A DNA stretch of 64,000 nucleotides from Mesorhizobium sp. Z1-4 (GTDB lineage: Bacteria > Pseudomonadota > Alphaproteobacteria > Rhizobiales > Rhizobiaceae), in the NCBI RefSeq assembly GCF_004000235.1, contig NZ_RCIO01000002.1, positions 389,501 through 453,500 of the forward strand, read 5' to 3'. The notes beneath the pieces are model-generated. The model was not told the DNA's origin. It did no database searches and saw nothing but the letters and a program-made list of their open reading frames with translations. Shown here in pieces: positions 24,481 to 32,781 of the stretch. Positions within the stretch are counted from its first letter, which is position 1; the number at the start of each line of letters is the position of its first letter. The position numbers were made by a program, and so were the translations under genes.

Positions 24481-25526
24481 CAGGCCTGGCAGGCTTCGAA
24501 GGTGCGTTTCAGGCGCTCGCCGTCGAGATCGCGGCCAATCAGCACCAGCCGGCTTTCATGCGTCTCGCCTTCCTTCCAGGCGCGCTGGTGGTCGCCTTCG
24601 AGGATCATGTGAACGCCCTGAACCACATAACGATCGGGATCGTCCTTGAGCGCGATGATGCCTTTGAGCCGCAGGATGTTCGGCCCGTCGATCTGGGTGG
24701 TCTTCTCGATCCAGGGGAAGAACTTGCGTGGGTCCATCTCGCCGGCGCGCAGAGAAATCGACTGGACCGAGACGTCATGAATGTCCGAAGCGTGATGATG
24801 ATCATGATCGCAGTCGGGACCGCATTCATGATCGTGGCCGTGATGGTGGTCGTCTTCGGTGTCCAGAAAGTGGGGGTCGTTTTCGAGTGCACGGCTGAGA
24901 TCGAACGCGCCACGGTCCAGTACCTCGGCGAGCGCCACGCCTGAGCGCTCGGTCTTGTGGATTTGGGCTGCTGGGTTGATGGCGCGCACGGTTGCTTCCA
25001 CCTGGGCGAGTTCTTCGGCGCTCACCAGATCGGTCTTGTTGAGCACGACCACGTCGGCAAAGGCGATCTGGTCCTCGGCTTCCTTTGAGTCCTTCAGCCG
25101 GAGCGGCAGGTGTTTGGCGTCGACCAGCGCGACCACGGCATCGAGCCGGGTCTTGGAGCGCACGTCGTCATCCATGAAGAATGTCTGCGCGACTGGAGCC
25201 GGGTCGGCAAGGCCGGTGGTTTCGACCAGGATGGCGTCGAAGCGGCCTGGCCGACGCATCAGGCCCTCAACGGTACGGATCAAATCGCCGCGCACCGTGC
25301 AGCAGACGCAGCCATTGTTCATCTCGTAGATTTCCTCGTCGGATTCCACGATCAGGTCATTGTCGATGCCGATCTCGCCGAATTCGTTGACGATCACCGC
25401 ATAACGCTTGCCGTGGTCCTCGGAGAGGATGCGGTTCAGAAGCGTCGTCTTGCCGGAGCCGAGATAGCCGGTCAGCACGGTGACGGGCAGCGGCGCGGGT
25501 GGATGGGAATTTGCTGCTTCAGGCAT
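24480..25526 (-). CDS. CobW/COG0523 metal-chaperone GTPase
   Basis: A 348-residue P-loop GTPase of the CobW/ZNG1 family, which moves zinc or cobalt to target proteins. Walker A is [12 protein letters not shown] near residue 19. The metal-binding CxCC motif lies in [11 protein letters not shown] near 70. Guanine recognition is NKTDL near 168. A linker near 224-245 is rich in His, Asp and Cys and should bind metal. The CobW C-terminal domain follows. ATG at 25526 is preferred over ATG codons at 25568 and 25601, since AAGG lies upstream. It leads the three-gene operon; no Zur-like box was recognised upstream. Confidence 0.92.
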   Translation of the reverse strand: MPEAANSHPPAPLPVTVLTGYLGSGKTTLLNRILSEDHGKRYAVIVNEFGEIGIDNDLIVESDEEIYEMNNGCVCCTVRGDLIRTVEGLMRRPGRFDAILVETTGLADPAPVAQTFFMDDDVRSKTRLDAVVALVDAKHLPLRLKDSKEAEDQIAFADVVVLNKTDLVSAEELAQVEATVRAINPAAQIHKTERSGVALAEVLDRGAFDLSRALENDPHFLDTEDDHHHGHDHECGPDCDHDHHHASDIHDVSVQSISLRAGEMDPRKFFPWIEKTTQIDGPNILRLKGIIALKDDPDRYVVQGVHMILEGDHQRAWKEGETHESRLVLIGRDLDGERLKRTFEACQA

Positions 25527-25627
25527 GGCTTGGCCTTCATGCTGGTCTGGAGATTTCCTGGCCGTCATATAGTTCGTGCGCGGGGCGATTGCATCAGCCA
25601 ACCGGCGAGAGAATATCCGCCAGCCGC

Positions 25628-26383
25628 CTATTGCAGCCGCGACAGGTCAAAACGAGCCACGTCGGCAAGAAGCTCGCGGAAGCCGGTAACGGCATGGGCC
25701 AGAATGCGCTCGCCGGCCGCGGCCGTCGCATCGGCAGCGTTGCCGGTCACGCCGTCGGGCGACAGGTCTCCGATCTTCCAGCCAAAGGCGTGCGGGCCAT
25801 AAGCGCGCAGATGCTTGAACTCTTCCTGGAAGCGGGCTTGGGCGTTGGGGAACTTGCGGGCCCTCGCCATGTCCACGAGGTCCGGCCGCAGCGCCAGCAT
25901 GACCGACGTCTCGATGAAGCCGCCGTGGATATCGAGTGTTTTTACCTCGTCCGGCACAAGGTCTGCAGGATAACCGAAGCGGGTCCAGCTCGTCGCTACC
26001 GCGAGCATGCCGAAGCGCACGCGCAGTTCCGTCGCCACGATTGTCATCAATGGCGAGTTGCCACCATGGGCGTTGAGCATGACGAATCTGGCAGCGCCGC
26101 GCTTGTGAGCTGCCTCACCGGCAGCGATCCAGCGGTTGACCGCTTCATCGAAACCAAGGCTGCGTGTCGCTGGAAAATCCGCATGTTCGATAGAGTAGCC
26201 GGCTTTTTCGACCGGCAAGATTTTCAGTGTCGCGGGAAAGTCAGCCGCCGCGCGCGCCACGACGGCTTCGGCGATAATCCAGTCGGTTTCCGCAGGAAGA
26301 TGCGGCCCGTGCTGCTCGGTCGCACCGAGCGGCAGGACAACGATCTCGCCAGATGCAATCTGTTCGTCGGCAATCATTGTCAT
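25628..26383 (-). CDS. Creatininase family amidohydrolase
   Basis: A 251-residue metal-dependent hydrolase of the creatininase/MftE/ArfB superfamily. [18 protein letters not shown] near residue 17 carries the Glu, His and Asp metal ligands. [13 protein letters not shown] near 99 and [15 protein letters not shown] near 150 complete the site. The N-terminus is about ten residues shorter than usual; a stop codon lies five codons before the ATG, so no longer reading is possible. The substrate is unknown: creatinine, formamide-type and peptide substrates all occur in this superfamily. It stands alone, divergent from a MarR gene, next to the purine and metal genes. Confidence 0.88.
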   Translation of the reverse strand: MTMIADEQIASGEIVVLPLGATEQHGPHLPAETDWIIAEAVVARAAADFPATLKILPVEKAGYSIEHADFPATRSLGFDEAVNRWIAAGEAAHKRGAARFVMLNAHGGNSPLMTIVATELRVRFGMLAVATSWTRFGYPADLVPDEVKTLDIHGGFIETSVMLALRPDLVDMARARKFPNAQARFQEEFKHLRAYGPHAFGWKIGDLSPDGVTGNAADATAAAGERILAHAVTGFRELLADVARFDLSRLQ

Positions 26384-26533
26384 AGAAATGAAAAATCACT
26401 CTGGCATGAGGGACATACATGTTGCCGGCAAAGTGCCGGCTTGCGAGGGTGCGGCTGAACGAATACCGGGCTGAAAGTACCACTGCTCGGCTCAGTGCCG
26501 CAAACAACAACGATGGATTTCAAGGGAGGCACC

Positions 26534-27004
26534 ATGGCCAAGGCAGAAAAGGGCGCCACGATCGCGAGGCTGCAGTCCGCGGCGCGGCTTTCGCGAACGA
26601 TGCTTGCGTCACGGCTCCTGCAACAGGGACTTTACGCGGGGCAGGACCAGATCATGCTCGCTCTCAACGATGAGGACGGGCAGACGCCGGGCAAGCTGGC
26701 AAACAAGCTCGGTGTTAGGCCGCCCACGATCACCAAGACGATCAACCGGCTTCAGGCACAGGGTTTCCTTGTGCGCCGGCCTAGCGAGACCGATTCGCGG
26801 CAGGCGCATATTTTTCTCACCGACGCCGGCCGGGAGACGATCCGTTCGATCGAGAAATCGGTCCGCAAGACGGAGAAGCAGGCCATGAAGGGGCTCGACA
26901 AAAAAGAGCAGAAAATGCTCGTCAAGTTCCTGAACCGTGTGGAAAGCAACCTTTCCAGCGTCGAGATCGAAACTGACGAGACGGATGACAGCGACGGCGA
27001 ATGA
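26534..27004 (+). CDS. MarR family transcriptional regulator
   Basis: A 156-residue MarR dimer regulator. The winged helix is seen in TPGKLANKLGVRPPTITKTINRLQ (broken here at residues about 55-77) and in the wing RRPSETDSRQAHIFLTDAGRETI that follows. The C-terminal dimerisation helix ends in an acidic tail (ETDETDDSDGE). ATG at 26534 has GGGAGG five bases upstream; a longer reading from 26495 has no such site. The divergent creatininase gene and the downstream DMT exporter (66 bases) are the likely targets. Confidence 0.9.
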   Translation: MAKAEKGATIARLQSAARLSRTMLASRLLQQGLYAGQDQIMLALNDEDGQTPGKLANKLGVRPPTITKTINRLQAQGFLVRRPSETDSRQAHIFLTDAGRETIRSIEKSVRKTEKQAMKGLDKKEQKMLVKFLNRVESNLSSVEIETDETDDSDGE

Positions 27005-27070
27005 GCGCCGCGATTGCGACATGCGCACAAAAGGTAGAATAGGGAGACCGTCCTCCACCAACGGTCCCCG

Positions 27071-27991
27071 ATGATACCTCGTACAGATCACACGGAATCG
27101 CCCACGCCGCTTCTTGCGATTGGCCTTATCGTTCTTGCGTCCGTCATTTTCTCCGCGTTCGATGCGAGCGCAAAATATGTCGCGCTAGCCGGTGTCGCCC
27201 CGCTCTTCATGGCGTGGGTCCGATATGCCGTTCATGTGGTGGCGGTGGTGCTGTTTTTTCGCGCCTGGTCGAACCCGGGCGTGTTCAGGCCCAACAGTTA
27301 CCTCATGCAGCTGTTGCGTGCATTTTGCCTGTTCGGCGCCACGGTGTTCACCTTCTTCGCGGTGCGTACGCTGCAGCTGGCTGAGATGATTTCGATCTTT
27401 TTTGCGGCGCCGGTCTTCATTACCGCCCTTGCGGGGCCGCTGCTCGGCGAGTGGGCCGGCTGGCGGCGCTGGCTGGCCGTCGCAGTGGGTTTCGCAGGCG
27501 TGCTTATCGTGGTTCGCCCAAGTATCGGAACGATTTCCGTCGGGCATCTTTTCGCGTTTGCATGCACGCTCAGCTACTCGTTCTATGCAATCCTGACGCG
27601 GCGTCTCAGCGCAACGGAAAGCGCACAGAGCATGATCTTCTTTTCCGGGGTTGCGCCGGTGGTTCTGCTCCTGCCGGTGGTGCCGTATCACGCGGCGCTG
27701 CCCGACGATCCGGTGGTCACGATTGTCTTGCTGATGCTCGGAATTCTGGGTGCAACGAGTCATCTGCTTCTCATCCAGGCAAACAGGCTTGCGCGCGCGA
27801 CCGTGCTGGCACCGTTCTCCTATCTGCAGATGGTATGGGCCATCATCCTCGGCTGGCTCGTGTTCGCCGAATTGCCGGACATATGGGTGCTGATCGGCGC
27901 GGCGGTCATCGTGGCAAGCGGTGTTTATATCGCACGGCGCGAGCACAAGCTCGGTGTGAATGCCGATGCGCGGGCAAGCACGCGCAGCTGA
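27071..27991 (+). CDS. DMT superfamily transporter (EamA)
   Basis: A 306-residue inner membrane protein with ten hydrophobic segments in two repeated EamA halves (about 15-150 and 160-290). The first half includes FSAFDASAKYVAL and RTLQLAEMISIFFAAPVFITAL; the second includes LIQANRLARATVLAPFSYLQMVW (split near residue 230-252), the typical ninth-helix pattern. Such carriers export amino acids, nucleotides or other metabolites. It lies downstream of MarR in the same direction and upstream of a separately promoted LacI gene. No substrate can be given. Confidence 0.9.
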   Translation: MIPRTDHTESPTPLLAIGLIVLASVIFSAFDASAKYVALAGVAPLFMAWVRYAVHVVAVVLFFRAWSNPGVFRPNSYLMQLLRAFCLFGATVFTFFAVRTLQLAEMISIFFAAPVFITALAGPLLGEWAGWRRWLAVAVGFAGVLIVVRPSIGTISVGHLFAFACTLSYSFYAILTRRLSATESAQSMIFFSGVAPVVLLLPVVPYHAALPDDPVVTIVLLMLGILGATSHLLLIQANRLARATVLAPFSYLQMVWAIILGWLVFAELPDIWVLIGAAVIVASGVYIARREHKLGVNADARASTRS

Positions 27992-28008
27992 GAACGGGCG
28001 AAAAAACT

Positions 28009-28059
28009 TTGACTTGCGCGCGCGCGATGCCATAAGGCGATTAAACACTTTAAGAGTGT
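28009..28059 (+). promoter_or_regulatory. Promoter and inverted repeat before LacI gene
   Basis: TTGACT (28009-28014), 16 bases, then CATAAG (28031-28036) resembles a sigma-70 promoter. ACACT-TTAAG-AGTGT (28045-28059) is an inverted repeat right at the expected transcription start, a good place for autoregulation by the LacI protein. It overlaps the most upstream GTG, which argues that translation starts a little further in. Confidence 0.5.
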
Positions 28060-29098
28060 GCGGGAGGCGGTGCCGCTGGCACAGAAGATCAAGCTATCGA
28101 CGATTGCCGAGGGCCTGGGGGTCTCGACCGCGACGGTTTCACTGGCGCTTCGGGACAGTCCGCTGGTGGCGGATTCGACCAGGGACCGCATCAAAGCCCA
28201 TGCGCGGGAGATCGGGTACATATACAACCGCCGGGCCGCCAGCTTGCGGACGTCGCGCTCGGGCATTGTCGGGGTTGTCGTTCACGACATCATGAACCCG
28301 TTTTATGCCGAAATCCTGCGCTCGATCGAAACCGAGCTCGACCGGTCGCGGCAGACATTTCTCCTATCCAATCACTACGACCAGATCGAAAAGCAGCGCA
28401 CTTTCATCGATACGCTGCTGCAGCTTGGCGCCGACGGAGTGATCATGTCGCCGGCAATTGGTACGCCGCCCGAAGACATCATGATGGCCGAGGACAACGG
28501 TATGCCTGCGGTGCTGATCGCGCGATCGGTGGAGGGTGCCGCGGTGCCGGCATTTCGGGGCGACGACGCCTACGGGATCGGTCTTGCCACCAATCACCTG
28601 ATTTCGCTTGGCCATACGCGCATCGCCATGATCGGCGGCACCGACCAGACCTCGACCGGCCGCGACCGATATCAGGGTTATGTCGCTGCGATGGAAAAGG
28701 CCGGTCTGGACGTACTGCCGTCGATGCGCATTCCAGGACCGCGCACCAAGCAGGGAGGTTTCGAGGCTGCCGTCACTTTCCTGGCGCTGGAGGAGAAGCC
28801 GACAGCGGCTGTCTGCTGGAACGATCTTGTTGCCATCGGTCTCATGAACGGCATTGCGCGGGCAGGGCTGGTTGCCGGCCGCGACATATCCGTGACCGGC
28901 TACGACGATCTTGAAGAGGCGGCGATCGCGACACCTGCGCTGACCACGGTGTGGAACGGACAACGCGAAGTGGGCCGGCTGGCCGCACGCATCCTGCTCG
29001 ACCGGCTGAACGGTGCCGAACTTGAACCCAGGCAGCAGTTGATCAAACCCGAACTCCACATCCGGCAGTCTACGGGCAAGCCCGTCGAGAGAACCTGA
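28058..29098 (+). CDS. LacI family transcriptional regulator
   Basis: A regulator of up to 346 residues. The LacI HTH is KLSTIAEGLGVSTATVSLAL near residues 12-31, with the hinge helix in RRAASLRTSRSG near 55. The periplasmic-binding-like effector domain follows (VGVVVHDIMNPFYAEIL near 70, a typical first strand; CWNDLVAIGLMNGI near 248). The start is unsure: GTG at 28058 lacks a binding site, GTG at 28070 is only two bases after GGGAGG (28062-28067), and CTG at 28076 has ideal spacing to it and would give MAQKIKLS. It is 10 bases before the hydroxyacid dehydrogenase gene and may regulate it and the sugar genes. Confidence 0.92.
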   Translation: MREAVPLAQKIKLSTIAEGLGVSTATVSLALRDSPLVADSTRDRIKAHAREIGYIYNRRAASLRTSRSGIVGVVVHDIMNPFYAEILRSIETELDRSRQTFLLSNHYDQIEKQRTFIDTLLQLGADGVIMSPAIGTPPEDIMMAEDNGMPAVLIARSVEGAAVPAFRGDDAYGIGLATNHLISLGHTRIAMIGGTDQTSTGRDRYQGYVAAMEKAGLDVLPSMRIPGPRTKQGGFEAAVTFLALEEKPTAAVCWNDLVAIGLMNGIARAGLVAGRDISVTGYDDLEEAAIATPALTTVWNGQREVGRLAARILLDRLNGAELEPRQQLIKPELHIRQSTGKPVERT

Positions 29099-29108
29099 CG
29101 CGATTCCG

Positions 29109-30083
29109 ATGACAGCCAAGACATCCGACATTGCCATTCTGCTTGCCGGAAAATCGCATCCGCATGTCAGCGTGCGCGTTGGCCGCGAGTTTCGCGCAAT
29201 CGAGATCGGCAAGGGCGGGATTGCAGCACTCGATGAAGCGACACGACGGGCGATCCGCGGTGCCGCGGTGATGGCCCGCGTGGACGCTGCGTTTGTCGAC
29301 GCGTTGCCGGCACTCGAAATCGTCTCGAGTTTTGGTGTCGGCTACGATCATGTCGATGCGGCCTACTGCGCCTCCCGGAATGTGATGGTCACCAACACTC
29401 CCGACGTTCTGAGCGAAGAGGTGGCGGATACGGCGGTCGGGCTGCTGATCAACACCGTGCGCGAACTGCCACGAGCCGAGAAATGGCTGCGCGACGGCCG
29501 CTGGAAAAAAGACGGTGCCTACCCGCTGACGGCGGCCACGCTTCGCGGCCGGCATGCGGGGATTTTCGGCCTGGGGCGAATCGGATTGGCAATCGCGCGG
29601 CGGCTGGAAGCGATGGGCCTGGCGGTGAGCTACCACAACCGCAGACCGGTCGAAGGAGTGGCGTATCATTATCACGCGAGCCTCAAGGATATGGCCGCTG
29701 CCGTCGACACGCTCATCTCGGTCGTGCCGGGCGGCGCAGCGACCGACAGGGCGGTAAATGCCGGGGTTCTCGAGGCGCTTGGGTCCGATGGCGTGTTCAT
29801 CAACATAGGCCGTGGCAGCGCCGTCGACGAGCAAGCCCTCATCGAGGCCCTTTCGGCCGGGACCATTCGGGCTGCCGGGCTTGACGTGTTCGCAGACGAA
29901 CCGAACGTTCCCGAGGCGCTGCTGGCGCTCCCCAACGCTTGTCTTCTGCCTCATGTGGGCTCCAGCACGCAGCATACCCGGCGCGCCATGGCAAATCTGG
30001 TTGTCGACAATCTGGTGTCGTGGTTCGACCGAGGCACGGTCCTGACGCCGGTGCCCGAGACGGCAGGCTTGAAGCAGGAATAA
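29109..30083 (+). CDS. D-2-hydroxyacid dehydrogenase (NAD(P)-dependent)
   Basis: A 324-residue D-isomer-specific 2-hydroxyacid dehydrogenase. The nucleotide-binding fingerprint is GIFGLGRIGLAIARRL near residue 153. NIGRGSAVDEQALIEAL near 232, then LDVFADEPNVPEALL near 258 (catalytic Glu) and LLPHVGSSTQHTRRAM near 280 (catalytic His) form the active site. The Arg is in INIGRG/VVPGGAATDRAVN. It lies in one operon with the LacI gene. Glyoxylate/hydroxypyruvate reduction is the common activity of this subgroup and would suit glyoxylate from allA, but the substrate is not determined by sequence. Confidence 0.9.
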   Translation: MTAKTSDIAILLAGKSHPHVSVRVGREFRAIEIGKGGIAALDEATRRAIRGAAVMARVDAAFVDALPALEIVSSFGVGYDHVDAAYCASRNVMVTNTPDVLSEEVADTAVGLLINTVRELPRAEKWLRDGRWKKDGAYPLTAATLRGRHAGIFGLGRIGLAIARRLEAMGLAVSYHNRRPVEGVAYHYHASLKDMAAAVDTLISVVPGGAATDRAVNAGVLEALGSDGVFINIGRGSAVDEQALIEALSAGTIRAAGLDVFADEPNVPEALLALPNACLLPHVGSSTQHTRRAMANLVVDNLVSWFDRGTVLTPVPETAGLKQE

Positions 30084-30160
30084 GTATCCAAAATCAGCAG
30101 GTTAACGTGTCTTTAACCGGCGCCTGAGAATGGTGATGCACCGTTCGAGGGGGCCGTGCC

Positions 30161-30559
30161 ATGGGACTTGTCAAATCGGGAACTGCGATCCTGCTGGTTG
30201 CCGGCGCGGCGGCAGCATACATGTTTCCCCAACCCGGACAGCCGACACAGGTTCTGGCCGCGCCAGGCGCAACCGCAGGTGCGTATTCGCTTTTCCGCGC
30301 CGGGCAGCCGACAGGATGCACGTTGCGAAGGGGCGCCGCAGCGGGAGACACTCAGGCGGAACTGGTTATGGACGGTTGTCAGGAGAGCCTTGGCGACTAT
30401 GCAGGCCTGCGCTTCTGGCGCGATCAGGCGGACGGATCGGTGGAGTTTGTCTCCACAAACGGCTCGGTGTTGCTTCAGTTTGCTGCAGGGGACGGTGCGG
30501 CATACGAAGCCTTCGGTCCCGGAGTGCCGCTGTTTTCGCTTTCGGACGGCGAGTACTGA
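30161..30559 (+). CDS. Exported protein, possibly AprI/Inh-like
   Basis: A 132-residue protein with an N-terminal hydrophobic segment (about 6-21) that is a signal peptide or anchor. The rest looks like a small beta barrel: a pair of cysteines (near 53 and 72) and LRFWRDQADGSVEFVSTNG near 82-100, a pattern reminiscent of AprI/Inh metalloprotease inhibitor-type domains. This likeness is by eye and may be wrong. ATG at 30161 has GAGGGGG upstream. It stands alone and is convergent with the amidotransferase-like gene, whose stop is four bases away. Confidence 0.6.
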   Translation: MGLVKSGTAILLVAGAAAAYMFPQPGQPTQVLAAPGATAGAYSLFRAGQPTGCTLRRGAAAGDTQAELVMDGCQESLGDYAGLRFWRDQADGSVEFVSTNGSVLLQFAAGDGAAYEAFGPGVPLFSLSDGEY

Positions 30560-30563
30560 GCAG

Positions 30564-31337
30564 CTACTCGGCTGCGGTCGCAAACGGGCGCCGCTTGAGA
30601 CGGTGTTCCCTGACAGCGGCCCCGAAGGCGGCAAATATCTTTGCAGAACTATCGTCGCTGTGCACCCAGTACTCCGGGTGCCATTGCACACCAACCGCAA
30701 ATGCAGGCGCACCCTTAACGGACACGGCCTCTACGGTGCCGTCGGGCGCGACGGCTTCGACGGCGAGATTGGCGCCGAGCCGGCCGGCTGCCTGGCGATG
30801 AACCGAATTTACGGTGATGTCTCCAGCACCATAGATTTCGGCCAGGCATGATCCTTCGGCTATCCGCACTGTGTGTTTCAGGGCGAAACGCTCGTCGCGA
30901 TCGCCGGTGTCCGCGCCGCGGTGGTCCATGCGGCCCTCCAAACTCTGGATCTCGGTGGCCAGCGACCCGCCCAGCGCCACGTTCAGTTCCTGGATCCCGC
31001 GGCAAATCGCCAGCAGCGGCACGCCGGCATCAATCGACTTGCGAATCAGTGGCAGAGTCGTTGCATCGCGTTCCGGGTCGTAAGGGCCGTTTTCTTCGCT
31101 CGCCTCACCACCATAGTGCGACGGATGGACGTTCGATTTCGCACCCGTGACGAGCACGCCGTCGACGTTCTCAAGAAGCGCATCGAGGTCGATCCGGTCG
31201 CCCATCGACGGCACAATCACAGGCACGACGCCGGCCGCGGCGACAAGTGCCTCGAGATATTGTTCGGGCGTCGCATGCCAGCTGTAGTTGTCGAACATGC
31301 GCCTGTCTGCGGTGACGGCGACCAGTGGCTGGGTCAT
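30564..31337 (-). CDS. Gamma-glutamyl-gamma-aminobutyrate hydrolase family (peptidase C26)
   Basis: A 257-residue class I glutamine-amidotransferase-like hydrolase, like PuuD of the E. coli putrescine pathway (unrelated to urate PuuD). The nucleophile is Cys in LLAICRGIQELNVALGG near residue 113. The His and Glu of the triad are in GVQWHPEYW near 222. VDGVLVTGAKSNVHPSHYGG near 57 is the usual oxyanion region. ATG at 31337 has GGAG upstream; a start at 31361 adds eight residues without support. It is divergent from the second TRAP operon, which suggests a polyamine- or amide-related substrate for one or both, but this is only context. Confidence 0.9.
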   Translation of the reverse strand: MTQPLVAVTADRRMFDNYSWHATPEQYLEALVAAAGVVPVIVPSMGDRIDLDALLENVDGVLVTGAKSNVHPSHYGGEASEENGPYDPERDATTLPLIRKSIDAGVPLLAICRGIQELNVALGGSLATEIQSLEGRMDHRGADTGDRDERFALKHTVRIAEGSCLAEIYGAGDITVNSVHRQAAGRLGANLAVEAVAPDGTVEAVSVKGAPAFAVGVQWHPEYWVHSDDSSAKIFAAFGAAVREHRLKRRPFATAAE

Positions 31338-31608
31338 TCCTGTGTGCTCCGCGGCTTGCAATTGGGTTTAGATTTCAATGCCGTTCGACAGGCCTAGAGG
31401 CAGACACGGGCCTGAATTGGGCCAAGTGGCGCAAGTGCCGGTTTTTTATGCAGTTTACCATGCATGTAGGTAAAAATACCATACGGCGCCCAATAGCTGG
31501 CGTGGATGCTGGACTTGGGCAAACCACCGTGTATTGTCTCATCAGATTGTCACGCGGGGAAACTGCGGGCGATCACGGGATTCGTGAGTACCAATGGGAG
31601 GAATTTCT
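31338..31608. promoter_or_regulatory. Divergent promoter region of TRAP operon 2
   Basis: 271 bases between the C26 hydrolase and the Tat-exported TRAP receptor. It contains TTTACC (31454-31459) and GGTAAA (31469-31474) facing each other across nine bases, an AT-rich inverted repeat suited to a dimeric regulator such as GntR. A GGGAGG site precedes the receptor gene. No regulator gene is adjacent. Confidence 0.45.
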
Positions 31609-32706
31609 ATGGATCGTCGTTCATTTATTAAAAAGGCGGGTCTTGCCGGTGCCGGGGCAGCGGCAGCAACCACGCTCGCCGCACCGGCTATCGCGCAGAG
31701 CTCGACCGATATGGTCATCGTCTCGACCTGGCCGCGCGACTTTCCGGGCCTTGGCCTGCCGGCGCAGCGCCTTTCGGCGCGCATTACCGAGCTGACCGAC
31801 GGTCGCGTGAATGTGCAGTACTTTGCCGCCGGCGAGCGCGTCGGCGCATTCGACTCCTTCGACGAAGTCGCTTCCGGCAATGCGCAGGCCTATATCGGCG
31901 CCGACTACTACTGGATCGGTAAGCACGCCGGCTGGGCGGCGTTCACCGCAATTCCGTTCGGCCTGACAGCGACCGAAATCGACGCATGGTGCAAATATGC
32001 GGGTGGCCAGGAACTTTGGGACGAGCTTGGCGACGAGTTCGGTATCCAGCCGATGGCAGCCGGCAATACCGGCGTGCAGATGGGCGGCTGGTTCAACAAG
32101 GAGATCAACTCCGCCGACGACCTCAAGGGCCTGAAGATGCGCATTCCGGGCCAGGGCGGCCAGGTGCTCACGAAACTCGGCGCCTCCACGGTTTCGCTGC
32201 CGGGCGGCCAGATCTACGAAAACCTCGTTTCGGGCGCCATCGATGCGACCGAGTGGGTCGGCCCGTTCAACGACTACTTCCTCAAGCTCTACGAGGCGGC
32301 CAAGTTCTATTACTGGCCGGGCATGCACGAGCCGGGCGCACAGCTTACCCTGGGTGCGAACAAGTCCTGGTTCACCAGCCTTTCGAAGAATGATCAGGAG
32401 ATCATCAAGGCTGCCTGTACGGAAGAGAACCAGCGTACGCTGGCCGAAACCAACGCCAATAACGGTGCATATCTCAACCGGCTGATCAACGAGCACGGCG
32501 TTGAGCTCAAGGAGTTCAACGACGATGTCTACGCCGCCTTCGGTTCGGCGGCGCAGGAAGTGCTCGAAGAATCCAAGGCTCACAGCGATCTGGCCGCGCG
32601 TATCATGACTTCGGTCGAAAAAGCGCGCGCCGAGATCGGTGCTTGGACCTCGATCTCCGACATGGCCTATGTGCAGAAGCGCAACAAAGTCCTGGGCATG
32701 AACTAA
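31609..32706 (+). CDS. dctP: TRAP substrate-binding protein, Tat-exported
   Basis: A 365-residue periplasmic receptor of the TakP/DctP group. It begins with a twin-arginine signal peptide (MDRRSFIKKAG, hydrophobic stretch, then APAIAQ at about 30). Tat export is common in this group of TRAP receptors. LKMRIPGQGGQVLTKLGAS near residue 180 holds the conserved ligand-binding Arg and corresponds to the TakP site. MHEPGAQLTLGANKSWF near 240 is also conserved. Alpha-keto acids are the ligands of TakP. ATG at 31609 has GGGAGG upstream. It is the first gene of a three-gene TRAP operon and is separated from the permeases by a strong hairpin. Confidence 0.92.
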   Translation: MDRRSFIKKAGLAGAGAAAATTLAAPAIAQSSTDMVIVSTWPRDFPGLGLPAQRLSARITELTDGRVNVQYFAAGERVGAFDSFDEVASGNAQAYIGADYYWIGKHAGWAAFTAIPFGLTATEIDAWCKYAGGQELWDELGDEFGIQPMAAGNTGVQMGGWFNKEINSADDLKGLKMRIPGQGGQVLTKLGASTVSLPGGQIYENLVSGAIDATEWVGPFNDYFLKLYEAAKFYYWPGMHEPGAQLTLGANKSWFTSLSKNDQEIIKAACTEENQRTLAETNANNGAYLNRLINEHGVELKEFNDDVYAAFGSAAQEVLEESKAHSDLAARIMTSVEKARAEIGAWTSISDMAYVQKRNKVLGMN

Positions 32707-32734
32707 GCCGCCTTCGGACGAAGCTCGCTTGTCG

Positions 32735-32758
32735 GGGACGGGGTGAAAGCCCCGTCCC
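32735..32758 (+). terminator. Strong intercistronic hairpin in TRAP operon 2
   Basis: GGGACGGGG (32735-32743) and CCCCGTCCC (32750-32758) form a perfect nine-pair GC stem with loop TGAAAG. It lies between the receptor and the small-permease gene and has no T-run. Such hairpins often stabilise the upstream message or cause partial termination, so that more receptor than permease is made. Confidence 0.7.
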
Positions 32759-32781
32759 TGCTGCAAATGGGGTAAGAGGGG

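Noticed and set aside
25527-25627. Zur box upstream of the CobW-type GTPase
   Set aside because: I looked for an AT-rich palindrome typical of Zur sites and found none convincing.
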